This document shows positions 19,721 to 29,675 of a DNA stretch of 64,000 nt, piece by piece. Position numbers and translations under genes: made by a program. The stretch is from Spirochaetales bacterium (lineage in GTDB: Bacteria > Spirochaetota > Spirochaetia > SZUA-6 > JAFGRV01). Each line of letters begins with the position of its first letter. The first letter of the stretch is position 1. The notes below the pieces were generated by a model. It saw nothing but the letters and a program-made list of their open reading frames with translations. It was not told the DNA's origin and did no database searches. The stretch lies in contig JAFGKU010000238.1 of the NCBI GenBank assembly GCA_016928415.1, forward strand, positions 1 through 64,000, given 5' to 3'.

Positions 19721-21325
19721 TTATTTAAAACTAAACCCTTTTTCTCGGAAGAGGGTTATACAGGCTTCAACCACTTCCGGGTCATATAAAATACCCTTTC
19801 CTGATTCAATCTCCTCCAATGCCTTCTCCAATCCGAGCGCCGCCCTGTACGGCCTGTGCGAAGCCATGGCTTCAACCACGTCCGCCACTGCCAGGATGCA
19901 GGATTCCTTCAGGATTTCATCTTTCTTTATTCCCTTGGGGTACCCGCTTCCATCGATCCTTTCATGATGTTGATGAACAATCGTGGCTATAGGCCAGGGA
20001 AATTCAATTTTTTTAAGTAGATTATAGCCCACATCCGGGTGTGTTTTAATCAATGCGAATTCTATGTCCACCAGCTTTCCCGGTTTACTCAGCAACTCGG
20101 TGGGTATGGCGATCTTCCCGATATCATGAATAATGCCGGCGATTCGGATCCCTTCGATACTGTCCTTCTCCATTTTTAATTCCGTCGCGATGGCGCTTGC
20201 CAGGTCCGATACCCGGCTCTGGTGCCCGGAAGTGTACGGGTCACGGGTTTCAACAATGGAGGTAAGCGTTTCTATCATTCCGCCGATTGCTTTGCGCAGG
20301 CTGTTCACCGAATGTTTCAACTCAGCTTCGGCCAGTTTCTTTGACGTAACATCCCTGAAAAAGCTGTCAATCGCCCTGATTTCACCTTTTTCCCTGTACG
20401 GTACAAAGCTGCCTTCCACTAATACCTTTTTCATCTTTTTAGTTATGAAAATGGCGTCAAAATTGTAATAATCCTCTCCCTTGCATAATTTAGGCAGGAT
20501 CATTTTGAATTGAAGCTGAGATTCGGGATGAAGGATCTGGTTGAAATTAAGCCCTTTTATATCTTCCGAGGTATAATTCAAGGTTCTTTTCCAGGATTCA
20601 TTTACAAAAATAAATGATCCGTCAGGTGAAATGCTTTGAATGATATCATACGCGTTTTCCAAAATGGCCCTGTACCTTTGTTCACTTTTTTTAATTATGA
20701 TGTCCTTTTCATGTTTCTCTTCCATCTCGGATAAAAGCCTGGTATTCATGTCCTTCAACTCTCTGGCACGTTCATCTATTTTAAGCTCCATGCTCCTGTT
20801 CCATTCCAATAAGGATTTTTCCATCTGCCACTTGGCTGACAGGGAAGAGGCAAATTGTCTTATTTCCTGCACATGAAACGGCTTTTGCATATAGAGGAGC
20901 TTATGGGCGGGTGGAATTCTTTGCGTGATTTCCTCCAGGCTTACATCGGAATACCCCGTAACGATCACGATCTCCAGGTTCTCATCCATTTTTCGAATTT
21001 GCTCTGCGGCGAGGATCCCGTCAATTCCGGGCGGCATTCTATAATCGATAAAGGCAACGGCAAACGGGTCATTTTCGGCCAACGATTTACGCACAGCCTC
21101 CACGGCTTCCTCGCCCTGTTTACAAATTACAAGATCATATCCCAGGTGGGAATCGGGAGCGGTATTAATACCGGCTTCCGGGAAAAGATTTTCCGCCAAC
21201 TTTTTCAGTTGATTCGTATTTATGCTTCTATCTGACAGAATATTTTCATAGAGTTCGACTATGGAATCCTCATCATCCACGACGAGGACCCGCCATTTCC
21301 TGTTTTGTTTGTCAGACTGTTCCAC
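19721..21325 (-). CDS. REC-PAS-HD-GYP response regulator (putative c-di-GMP phosphodiesterase)
   Basis: VLVVDDEDSI...FIDYRMPPGIDG receiver; PAS segment; IIHDIGKIAIP and HHERIDGSGYPKGIK. Confidence 0.93.
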   Translation of the reverse strand: MEQSDKQNRKWRVLVVDDEDSIVELYENILSDRSINTNQLKKLAENLFPEAGINTAPDSHLGYDLVICKQGEEAVEAVRKSLAENDPFAVAFIDYRMPPGIDGILAAEQIRKMDENLEIVIVTGYSDVSLEEITQRIPPAHKLLYMQKPFHVQEIRQFASSLSAKWQMEKSLLEWNRSMELKIDERARELKDMNTRLLSEMEEKHEKDIIIKKSEQRYRAILENAYDIIQSISPDGSFIFVNESWKRTLNYTSEDIKGLNFNQILHPESQLQFKMILPKLCKGEDYYNFDAIFITKKMKKVLVEGSFVPYREKGEIRAIDSFFRDVTSKKLAEAELKHSVNSLRKAIGGMIETLTSIVETRDPYTSGHQSRVSDLASAIATELKMEKDSIEGIRIAGIIHDIGKIAIPTELLSKPGKLVDIEFALIKTHPDVGYNLLKKIEFPWPIATIVHQHHERIDGSGYPKGIKKDEILKESCILAVADVVEAMASHRPYRAALGLEKALEEIESGKGILYDPEVVEACITLFREKGFSFK

Positions 21326-21372
21326 TCTTCCTGCTTCCCGGTGATTTCCCGCAAGAAATCATTCCCATACAA

Positions 21373-23223
21373 TTAATTCCCCCGAGTTACCGGCAGGGAA
21401 ATATCCAATACCACGTTTTTCACCTTCTCATCAAGTTTAACGTCCATCTTCCCGCCCAGCATGGCTACCGTATTCGCACACCAATGAAAATTTTTTAACT
21501 CATAATATCTTAATTCTACCCTATTATAATCTCTTTTAAAAATAGTTTCCATCTCCCTGTTTCCCCAATCAATACATTCTGCCGTTATTTTAACAACTAT
21601 AAAAGTGCCCCTGGTATCCTCTTTCAGATTAATAGACGCCGTATAATTCGTATCCTCGTTTCCCAACCGTAAAATATTGTCTAAAAGGCTTTTAAACAGG
21701 CGATTGACAATCACCCAATGCCCCATGATAAACCAACTCCTGTCAATATTGTCGTTAACCAGAAAATTGGGGGCATAGGGAAGAGAATGCCTGAGATGCT
21801 CCAAGGCAACCCTGAAAACCTCAATTACGTCGATATTTTGTGAAAGAATATTTTTAAAGGCTTTTGTATTGTATTCCTCGAGCGAAGTGTCAATGGAGCG
21901 TAATTCGGCATTAATATCGTTAATCGTAGTCATTACGATTTCTATGTACTGACTCATCACACGATTACCGGCAATTATGAATTCGACAAGCTGCCTTCTC
22001 CTCTGTTCATCGGTGTTCTCGTCCATCAATTCCTTCCTGGCCGCTTTCATCTCCTTATCATACATCGTATCACGTTCCCGGTTCAGCAACTGGAGTTTCC
22101 CGCTTATCGGTGTTATTGAATTACGTATATTGTGCAGAACGTCCTGGGCCAGCTCGAAAATGCCGGAATAGTACGATTCCTCCAGGAGACGCGACCTTGT
22201 TTCATAAATATTCTGCAGCATATTGTTTATGCTTTTAATAAGCCGGTCGATTTCCTCGTGTTTTTCATCACGGGGTAGTGTTTTTAATTCAAAATCATTG
22301 CCTATACTATCAAGGTAATTACCGAGCCTTTTAATGGGAAGTGCGATGAGCCTGTTCAGAAGGAAAAAGGCTATCATTACAATCACGATAATCATAAAAA
22401 AAAGAATTGCCGTCTGGAATAAGAAATTCCAGAATCCCAACCTGTAAAGGTCCCTGTGCAGGGTTATTCTGATGATAAATCCCGGCAACCCGTCAATCCT
22501 GGCCACTAAATAATATCCGGCTACCGTAGTGCCGGATAACGGCATGACAACAATTTCCTGATTTTTCTTTAATAACGCTTTACGTGACGCAAGGACATCA
22601 GTCGATACATCGCTGTCTCCAAGCATATCGAGGAAAAGTACAAAAGAATTCCGCTCCTCAAGGGATGCCTGTTCCTTCTTACCGAGGAACAGACCGACAA
22701 CCACATACCCCCGGCCGGGCTTTGTTTTTTTTTCATCCGAAATTTCATGGTAAGCGAGCATAACAGGAATATTCCGGACAACAAGAAAGCCCTTCCCCCC
22801 TTTCTCTTTAAAAGAAAAATTGTCAAGGGCATTTCTTAATTCCGCGTTGGCGGGAATTTCTTCATTAAATTCAGTATCGACACCGTAGAAATACCTGTTT
22901 TCAACTGTATAAAAATAAATGAAATCAATCGGTATATTCATGAGATTGACTGGTTGAAGGTTATGATCTATATATTCCCTGTTTTTATTGATTACAAAAT
23001 CATAAGTATCATCCCGGGAAGACCAGTCTGTACAAAATTCCTGCAAATCCATGAGCCTGTCATCAAGCCTGTATTTTAATTGCTCAACATTCTTTATGAC
23101 AGTCATTTCTTCCAGTCGGAAAATAACGGTGTAAAATAAAATAAAGGAAATTGAAATAAAGACAGTAATACCAATCAAGCCGGTTGTCCCAACCACTACA
23201 AGTATTTTTTTACTCATACTCAT
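21373..23223 (-). CDS. Membrane sensor histidine kinase-like protein with degenerate ATPase domain
   Basis: Two TM segments flank a CHASE4-like sensor region; HAMP-like segment; DVLHNIRNSITPISGKLQLL phosphoacceptor-like helix; N-box-like LFKSLLDNILRLGNE, but canonical G boxes are not recognisable. Confidence 0.72.
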   Translation of the reverse strand: MSMSKKILVVVGTTGLIGITVFISISFILFYTVIFRLEEMTVIKNVEQLKYRLDDRLMDLQEFCTDWSSRDDTYDFVINKNREYIDHNLQPVNLMNIPIDFIYFYTVENRYFYGVDTEFNEEIPANAELRNALDNFSFKEKGGKGFLVVRNIPVMLAYHEISDEKKTKPGRGYVVVGLFLGKKEQASLEERNSFVLFLDMLGDSDVSTDVLASRKALLKKNQEIVVMPLSGTTVAGYYLVARIDGLPGFIIRITLHRDLYRLGFWNFLFQTAILFFMIIVIVMIAFFLLNRLIALPIKRLGNYLDSIGNDFELKTLPRDEKHEEIDRLIKSINNMLQNIYETRSRLLEESYYSGIFELAQDVLHNIRNSITPISGKLQLLNRERDTMYDKEMKAARKELMDENTDEQRRRQLVEFIIAGNRVMSQYIEIVMTTINDINAELRSIDTSLEEYNTKAFKNILSQNIDVIEVFRVALEHLRHSLPYAPNFLVNDNIDRSWFIMGHWVIVNRLFKSLLDNILRLGNEDTNYTASINLKEDTRGTFIVVKITAECIDWGNREMETIFKRDYNRVELRYYELKNFHWCANTVAMLGGKMDVKLDEKVKNVVLDISLPVTRGN

Positions 23224-23341
23224 AAATTAAAATTATAGATAATAAATTCCAAAAAACAAGAATTTTATGGAGCAGCGCTGCATTCCATGCATTGCCGGCT
23301 ACTTGACTTTGCATAATAAAAGAAGCAATAATATCAGGGTA

Positions 23342-25255
23342 ATGGCATTGGACAAATCAAAATATCCGAACATAGGCCTGTTGATGGGAGATCTTGAAGA
23401 CAGGTACCAGGGATGCCTGTGGAACGGCATCGAAGACGCCGTTAGAAAACATGAAGCAAACCTGTATATTTTTGTGGGAAAGAGCATAAATTCGCATATT
23501 TTTTATGAAAATCAACATAATATTATCTATAACCTTGTCAGTAAAAATTATCTGGACGGGCTTCTATTGCCAACAGGCCTGCTCTACAATTCCATTATTT
23601 TCACTGAATTCTACAAATTTATAAGCCACTTGAAACCTTTGCCCGTAGTAAGCGTCGGTGTGAAACTGGACGGTATACCTTCCGTTATTTCAGACAATAA
23701 AAACGGCATGCGAAAAATCGTCAATCATCTGATAGAAGAACACGGTTACAGGCGGCTGGCCTTTATAAAAGGGCCGGACATGAACGACGAAGCAAACAAG
23801 CGTTTTGAAGGTTACAGGGAAGCCCTGGCCGCCAATAAAATACCCTACAATGAAGACCTCATTCTGCCCGGTAATTTTGTATTTACATCGGGAGAGGAAG
23901 CGGTAAGAACGCTCATCGAGCACCGGCGGGCACGTTTCGATGCCATCGTCGCGTCAAACGACGAAGTTGCCCTGGCCGTGATTGACGGCCTGGTAAAAAG
24001 GGGTATTTCCGTTCCCAAGGATTGTGCTGTCGTCGGTTTCGATAATATCACGGAAGGAAAATTCAGCAGCGTTCCCCTCACTACCGTCTTTCAACCAATA
24101 TATGAATCCGCCTACGCGTCGACCGAATTGCTCCTGGACATAATAAAGGGGAAAGCGGTCCAGGATAAAATAACATTGCCCACGCGCCTGGTGGTAAGAA
24201 GATCATGCGGCTGCTTCCCCCAATCCATAACGAATATAGAGTCCTATACCATTAACAGGGACCAGAAAGCGTATTCCCTGGAAGAACACATTAAAAAAAA
24301 TAAAAACTTCATCATCGATGAAATGCTTAAAGCCCTCGATCCCCGGCTGCAGGGGAACGATGAAACCAGGGTTTGGCTTGAAATTCTCATACAAATTTTA
24401 AGCCATGGTAAAAAAACTGATAATCCGGTCGAGGAATTTTTATCCAGTCTCCATGAAATTCTTATAAAAGTCATTCACGCGGACGGGGAAGTAAGTCTAT
24501 GGCAGAATATCATTTCAATTCTCCATAACAACGTCATGCCTTACATGAAAGACGCGGACGAAGCCTTTACCTACCAGATTATTTTTCAAAAAGCACGCAT
24601 TCTCATTGCCGATATCATGCAGGTTGACCAGTATTTTCTGCGGCGGCATTCGGATATAAATATATGGATATTCAGGAATATCATGCAGATGATCATTGCA
24701 TCCCTGGACATGGATGAATTGATGGCACTTTTAACAACGCATCTTCCGCGGGTTGACATTCAAAGCGGGTATGTCGTTTTTTATGAAAGACAGATAACGC
24801 ATCCGGAATCCGAAGAATGGAAAATCCCTGGAACTTCCAAACTTATGCTGGCCTTTACCAATGGCGTCCGTCACGATATCGATAAGGGAAAAAACGAATT
24901 CAAGACCATGAGACTCATACCGGCGGAATATCTTCCTAAAAACAGACGGTTCAGTTTTGTAATAAAACCGCTTGTATTCCGGGATGAGCATTACGGATAC
25001 ATCCTTTTTGAAATCGGACCGAGGGAGGGGTCGGTTTATGAAACTTTGCGTATCCAGGTAAGCGTGGCCATCCATACAATTCAATTACTTAAAAGTGTAA
25101 AGGCGGCATCTTCGTATGAAGCTTATCTTGCGGACCTTGCAAAAAAATTCGAAGGCGAGGAAAAAAAGCAGATAGAAAGTTTCCTCACACAGGTCAGATT
25201 AAACAGGCTTAAAATCGGTATTGAAAACAAGCCTGTTGAGGCTGACAAATCATGA
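23342..25255 (+). CDS. LacI-type periplasmic-binding-protein-like sensor with C-terminal GAF-like region, no HTH
   Basis: PNIGLLMGDLEDRYQGCLWNGIEDAVRKH...AIVASNDEVALAVIDGLVKRGISVPKDCAVVGFDNITEGKFSSVPLTTVFQP; no N-terminal LacI HTH. Listed ORF begins at 23267. Confidence 0.78.
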   Translation: MALDKSKYPNIGLLMGDLEDRYQGCLWNGIEDAVRKHEANLYIFVGKSINSHIFYENQHNIIYNLVSKNYLDGLLLPTGLLYNSIIFTEFYKFISHLKPLPVVSVGVKLDGIPSVISDNKNGMRKIVNHLIEEHGYRRLAFIKGPDMNDEANKRFEGYREALAANKIPYNEDLILPGNFVFTSGEEAVRTLIEHRRARFDAIVASNDEVALAVIDGLVKRGISVPKDCAVVGFDNITEGKFSSVPLTTVFQPIYESAYASTELLLDIIKGKAVQDKITLPTRLVVRRSCGCFPQSITNIESYTINRDQKAYSLEEHIKKNKNFIIDEMLKALDPRLQGNDETRVWLEILIQILSHGKKTDNPVEEFLSSLHEILIKVIHADGEVSLWQNIISILHNNVMPYMKDADEAFTYQIIFQKARILIADIMQVDQYFLRRHSDINIWIFRNIMQMIIASLDMDELMALLTTHLPRVDIQSGYVVFYERQITHPESEEWKIPGTSKLMLAFTNGVRHDIDKGKNEFKTMRLIPAEYLPKNRRFSFVIKPLVFRDEHYGYILFEIGPREGSVYETLRIQVSVAIHTIQLLKSVKAASSYEAYLADLAKKFEGEEKKQIESFLTQVRLNRLKIGIENKPVEADKS

Positions 25256-25273
25256 TGTACATACAATACCATC

Positions 25274-25999
25274 TTACTCCGGCGGCGGAGGATACCTTAT
25301 GAGGGAGAAATAATTGCCTTCCTTGTCGAAAACCATGTCACTCACCGCCGGGTCGAGTTTTTTTTCACCATCCACCAAAAAATAGTACATGTGCCTGCCG
25401 GGCGAAACCCTGAGGCTTATTTCATAGTGTCCCGGCCTGGTCTCCAACATCGGGTGCATAAACGGGTCCCAGTTGTTAAAATCCCCTACCAACGAAACAG
25501 ACCTTCCGGAGTACGATGAAAAGGAAAACCGTATCTCATTGTCCATCACGTCGGTGGATGGAACGGTTTCCTTTTTCCTTTCCGGGTCAAGATAAATCAC
25601 GGAAAAAATCGGGCCTGTCTCGCTTGAAATATAATCCTTATTTTTCGAATCCCTTTTCCATAATCCATCCACCGAAATTCTATACCTGATTTCGTTTACA
25701 TCACCGGGGAGGGGATAGACAAGAAAAAACACACCATGTTGGTTTTTTTCATATACGTGAAGCCTGCTGAAATCCTCATGCATGAACCTGGCTGCCACAT
25801 ACCTGGCCGGCTTTTCACCCTTGTACGTCAACAGGACAGACTGGCCGAAGAATTGCGGGGCGCTTGAATCCAGCATGTCCATTACTTTCAGATGCAAAAG
25901 CAGGCTTTCGTAAGCTGAAACCTGGAAAAAAAAGAAAAAAAAGAGTATTATTGAAATGAAATAGAGGATTTTTTTCTTTTTAAAAAAGGAGCATTTCAT
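25274..25999 (-). CDS. Secreted protein with glycogen-binding/CBM48-like domain
   Basis: VSLVGDFNNWDPFMHPMLETRPGHYEISLRVSPGRHMYYFLVDGEKKLDP; N-terminal hydrophobic segment. Confidence 0.8.
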   Translation of the reverse strand: MKCSFFKKKKILYFISIILFFFFFFQVSAYESLLLHLKVMDMLDSSAPQFFGQSVLLTYKGEKPARYVAARFMHEDFSRLHVYEKNQHGVFFLVYPLPGDVNEIRYRISVDGLWKRDSKNKDYISSETGPIFSVIYLDPERKKETVPSTDVMDNEIRFSFSSYSGRSVSLVGDFNNWDPFMHPMLETRPGHYEISLRVSPGRHMYYFLVDGEKKLDPAVSDMVFDKEGNYFSLIRYPPPPE

Positions 26000-26183
26000 A
26001 TTCGGTTATTTATTTCCATTACTCCTGTCCATACAATACATACAATCAAGGCGCCTTTGCCAGATCGGACAGCATTGGCACTACCCTGCTGTTATACTTT
26101 TTCGGTATATAAAACAAAATGCTTGAATATGAAGGGGAAAATTCCGAAAATTTGATGGGAGAGTTTATAAAAACGGGACTTAA

Positions 26184-29100
26184 ATGCCACGAATAGAAGA
26201 CATAAATGAATTAAACGATACACTCAAGACCCTGGGCTCTGAAGAAGAAATTTTAAGAAGCCGGGAAGAAACGATTGAAGATGTTACCCCTCCGGAAGAG
26301 ACATTACCGGCAGACTTAAGCGATCTTTTAGGAGGTGAGGATTTCGGGGATGAATTTCCTCCTGATGTATCAGACATGGAGACTGGCGAAGAAGTCCCCC
26401 TGGATATAGATAGCGGAACCGTCCCGACGGACGATACGGGAGCAGAATTTCCGGAACCGCCTGAAGGCATGGAAACGACGGATTTGGGCGGCTTTGATAT
26501 TCCTGACCTTTCCGGGGAATCCGGTACGGCGGATTTTGAAGATATTGAAACCCACGTTTTACCGGAGGATTCAGGTGCGACCGGCCTTGAAGATACCGGG
26601 CTTCCTGAAGAGTCTTCTGATATAAGCATGGAAGACCTTGGTGATATAAATATACCGGATCTGTCAGAGGAAGCCGGTATGGTGGATTTTGAAGATATCG
26701 AGGGAGCCGGGTTGCCGGAAGATTCAGGTGTAACCGGTCTTGAAGACACCGGGCTTCCCGAAGAGCCTTCCGATTTCGGCGCGGTTGATATTGGCGATAT
26801 CGAGATTCCCGGTCTATCAGAAGAAGCCGGCACAACCGGTATTGAAGACACCGGGCTTCCCGAAGAGCCTTCCAACCTGGGCGCTGCTGATATTGGCGAC
26901 ATTGAGGCGGAAACCTTACCTGATGAATTTGCTTCCCTGTCTGATGAATCAACGGATTTTTCCTTACCGGAAGACCTGTCGGATCTATCCGATATTCTGG
27001 GTACGGAAACTCCTCCGGATGTAACGGATACGACAACTGAAAGTATGGAAGAGGAAGGAATACCGACAGAAACCCTGCCGGATGAATTCTCCCATATAGG
27101 TGAGACTTCCTTCGAGGAAGAAGGCACCACCGGTGAGATGGAAACAGGGGAGCAGCCGGCGGACACTTTTGGAACCGGTGAAGCTCTGGATATCACAAGC
27201 GGAGATGAATTTAAATTCCCCGAAGACATTGATTTAAGCGGATTCACTGAAGAAACACCGGGAGAAGAAACCGTTCCACCCGAAACCATGGAATCGGAAT
27301 CCGTGGAACAACCGGAAGATACGGGTGGCCTGCCTGAAGGATTCACCCTTCCTGAAGACCTGGGAATGGAAGCCGAAGGTGTAGATTCTCTTTCGGGATT
27401 TACCGAACCCGAATTAACAGCGGGAACGGGTGTACCGTCCGGGGAAGGGCGCCTGGAAGGGGAAGGAGAATTCTTGATTGATGAATTTTCCCTGCCCGAT
27501 CTCGACGAAAGCCTTGATACGCAAAAAGCAATAACAGGCGGCAGGGAATTACCTCCGGATGAATCAATTCCTTCACAGCTAATAACGGATGAAGCCCAGG
27601 AACGGATGTTCACGGACAAGGAATTTACGGCAATTCGCCGCACCCTGGACAGCCTGCCGCAAAATCTCAAAATAATTATCCAGGATCTTATAGGCAACAG
27701 CCAGGTAGTGGGAGACAATCTCGATGACCTTATATCAGCACTCATCCACGGCAGCTCACCACGCGAGATAGTCACATTAGTCTCCGGGATAACGGGAAAA
27801 CGGATAAAAATTCCCAAACGTTTTGAAAAAAAATCCGGATTGGCATTCGAAGAGGAAAGAAAGTCTTTTGCCTATGCATTCCGTGAAAACATTCTGCCGT
27901 TCCTCAAGGTGCTCTTTCCGACCATGGTTGTCATTGGGCTCCTCGTATTCGGTGGATTCGCGTTGAAGGCCCGGCTGGATGCACTTGGCATGTACGAGGA
28001 AGGGCTGAAGGCAATTCAAACCGAAAAAAAATACGATCTGGGAAACGAACTGTTCGACAGGGCAAAAGAAATTTACACGGAAAACGAATGGTATTATAAA
28101 TACGCGAAAGCATTCATAAACCAGGGCCAGATGAAATATGCGGAAGACAAGTATATGGAATTACTGAGCATGGACTGGAAAAACGAAACCGAAGTGGCCT
28201 ATATAAACAAGTATGATGAAAAGGGAATCCTGGATTATGCCGATATGCAATCCAGGATACAGGCTAAATTCAAGAAGGCGGAATCGTTGTTGAACAGTAT
28301 ATTACACAAGAATTCCCTGCATCCGGCCGCCCTGCTGGCAAGCGGCGACAATTACATGGACTGGGCGGAAATTGACCCCTCAAAATACGAAAATGCGAGG
28401 GAAAAACTGTCCATCTACAAGTTCAAATACGGTGATACCAAGGAACTCCTGTTCAAATTCATGAAATATTTCATACGAACTGACAACAAGGAGCAGGTAT
28501 ATAAGTTGAAGGACAGATTTTCAAACAGCGTTGACGTTCAAATCGATCCATACGTATATTCCGAGTTAGGCGGATACCTGATTGACAAGGAAGATTACAA
28601 GGACGTAAAACGGGTCCTGTTTAAGGCAAAAAACGTGGATGAAAAAATACCGGAAATCCATTTCAACCTTTCAAGGTATTTCGAGGCCCTGGACGAAAAA
28701 GGAGATGAAGAAACCTCGCTTTTAAAGACTATTCAATACCTGGACAGCTCAAATTACGAAGGCCTGAATAACCTTCTTGCCGTCAGGAAAAAACTTCTTC
28801 TGGACATAAAGGCTCACAGCCACCTCGGAGCTCTTTATTTCGATGAAGACAAACTAATAGACAGCCGTATCGAGCTTGAAAAGTCGGTGGAGTTAATTGA
28901 AAACAAATACGGTCAACTCAAGAAAGCGGTTGATGCGCTCCAGGATGAGGCAAAAAAACGTGTCTTCAGGGATAATGCCGTTTTCGGTGAAACATATTAT
29001 AACAGGGGTAATTATTTCTTTAAAATTTTTAACTACGGCGATGCCCTTGCCGATTACAACAGGGGCAGGAGCAACGGCTATGTCAATCCGGAGCTTTATT

Positions 29101-29669
29101 ATAAAAGCGGATTCATACGGTACTTCCAATCCGATTTTCGCAACGCCCTGCTCGATTTCCACGAGGCCGAGGAAATCATTCCCCAAAATGACAACCTTCT
29201 GTTTGCAGCCGGGAACACCTTCTATTTACGGAAGGATTACCATTCCGCATTCGGATATTACCAAAGGCTGATCGATTTATTGGAATTGAAAAAAAGCAAA
29301 ATCCCGTATCTCAAACCGAAAGAAGATATGAATCACAGGGGACTGCTCAATTTATTAATGAAAGCTTACAATAATATCGGTATTACAACGGAAAGGCTGT
29401 CCAAGCGGGTCAGGGATCCCAAAAAAGAGGCGGATACCCAGTATTATTTGACGCGATCGATAGAATACTACGATTATCTGGACCGCCTGCTCATGCAGCC
29501 GGATTCATTAGCCCGCGACACATTCCGTAAAAACCTGGCCTATAACAACCAGCAGGTACTGTTAAACCTGACACCCGGTTCTGATGTGTATATTTACAAG
29601 CAGCTTCCCGTTGACACAAAGATTGAATATGCCAGTAAAGAAGAGGATTTTTTCTTTCGGGAAGAATAA
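26184..29669 (+). CDS. Acidic-repeat, single-TM, TPR protein; putative periplasmic flagellar collar protein FlcA
   Basis: About 500-residue acidic N-terminus with tandem repeats, TM segment FPTMVVIGLLVFGGFAL, TPR-rich C-terminus; architecture as recalled for spirochaetal FlcA (BB0326-type). Confidence 0.6.
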   Translation: MPRIEDINELNDTLKTLGSEEEILRSREETIEDVTPPEETLPADLSDLLGGEDFGDEFPPDVSDMETGEEVPLDIDSGTVPTDDTGAEFPEPPEGMETTDLGGFDIPDLSGESGTADFEDIETHVLPEDSGATGLEDTGLPEESSDISMEDLGDINIPDLSEEAGMVDFEDIEGAGLPEDSGVTGLEDTGLPEEPSDFGAVDIGDIEIPGLSEEAGTTGIEDTGLPEEPSNLGAADIGDIEAETLPDEFASLSDESTDFSLPEDLSDLSDILGTETPPDVTDTTTESMEEEGIPTETLPDEFSHIGETSFEEEGTTGEMETGEQPADTFGTGEALDITSGDEFKFPEDIDLSGFTEETPGEETVPPETMESESVEQPEDTGGLPEGFTLPEDLGMEAEGVDSLSGFTEPELTAGTGVPSGEGRLEGEGEFLIDEFSLPDLDESLDTQKAITGGRELPPDESIPSQLITDEAQERMFTDKEFTAIRRTLDSLPQNLKIIIQDLIGNSQVVGDNLDDLISALIHGSSPREIVTLVSGITGKRIKIPKRFEKKSGLAFEEERKSFAYAFRENILPFLKVLFPTMVVIGLLVFGGFALKARLDALGMYEEGLKAIQTEKKYDLGNELFDRAKEIYTENEWYYKYAKAFINQGQMKYAEDKYMELLSMDWKNETEVAYINKYDEKGILDYADMQSRIQAKFKKAESLLNSILHKNSLHPAALLASGDNYMDWAEIDPSKYENAREKLSIYKFKYGDTKELLFKFMKYFIRTDNKEQVYKLKDRFSNSVDVQIDPYVYSELGGYLIDKEDYKDVKRVLFKAKNVDEKIPEIHFNLSRYFEALDEKGDEETSLLKTIQYLDSSNYEGLNNLLAVRKKLLLDIKAHSHLGALYFDEDKLIDSRIELEKSVELIENKYGQLKKAVDALQDEAKKRVFRDNAVFGETYYNRGNYFFKIFNYGDALADYNRGRSNGYVNPELYYKSGFIRYFQSDFRNALLDFHEAEEIIPQNDNLLFAAGNTFYLRKDYHSAFGYYQRLIDLLELKKSKIPYLKPKEDMNHRGLLNLLMKAYNNIGITTERLSKRVRDPKKEADTQYYLTRSIEYYDYLDRLLMQPDSLARDTFRKNLAYNNQQVLLNLTPGSDVYIYKQLPVDTKIEYASKEEDFFFREE
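26532..26939 (+). repeat. Eight tandem 51-bp units (17-aa repeat)
   Basis: DFEDIETHVLPEDSGAT / GLEDTGLPEESSDISME / DLGDINIPDLSEEAGMV / DFEDIEGAGLPEDSGVT / GLEDTGLPEEPSDFGAV / DIGDIEIPGLSEEAGTT / GIEDTGLPEEPSNLGAA / DIGDIEAETLPDEFASL. Confidence 0.9.
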
Positions 29670-29675
29670 CGTCAA

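Noticed and set aside
26180-27817. 545-aa minus-strand ORF rich in Ser/Pro/Arg
   Set aside because: Exactly antisense to the acidic repeat arm of the 26184-29669 gene; its composition follows from the Glu/Asp/Thr codons on the other strand
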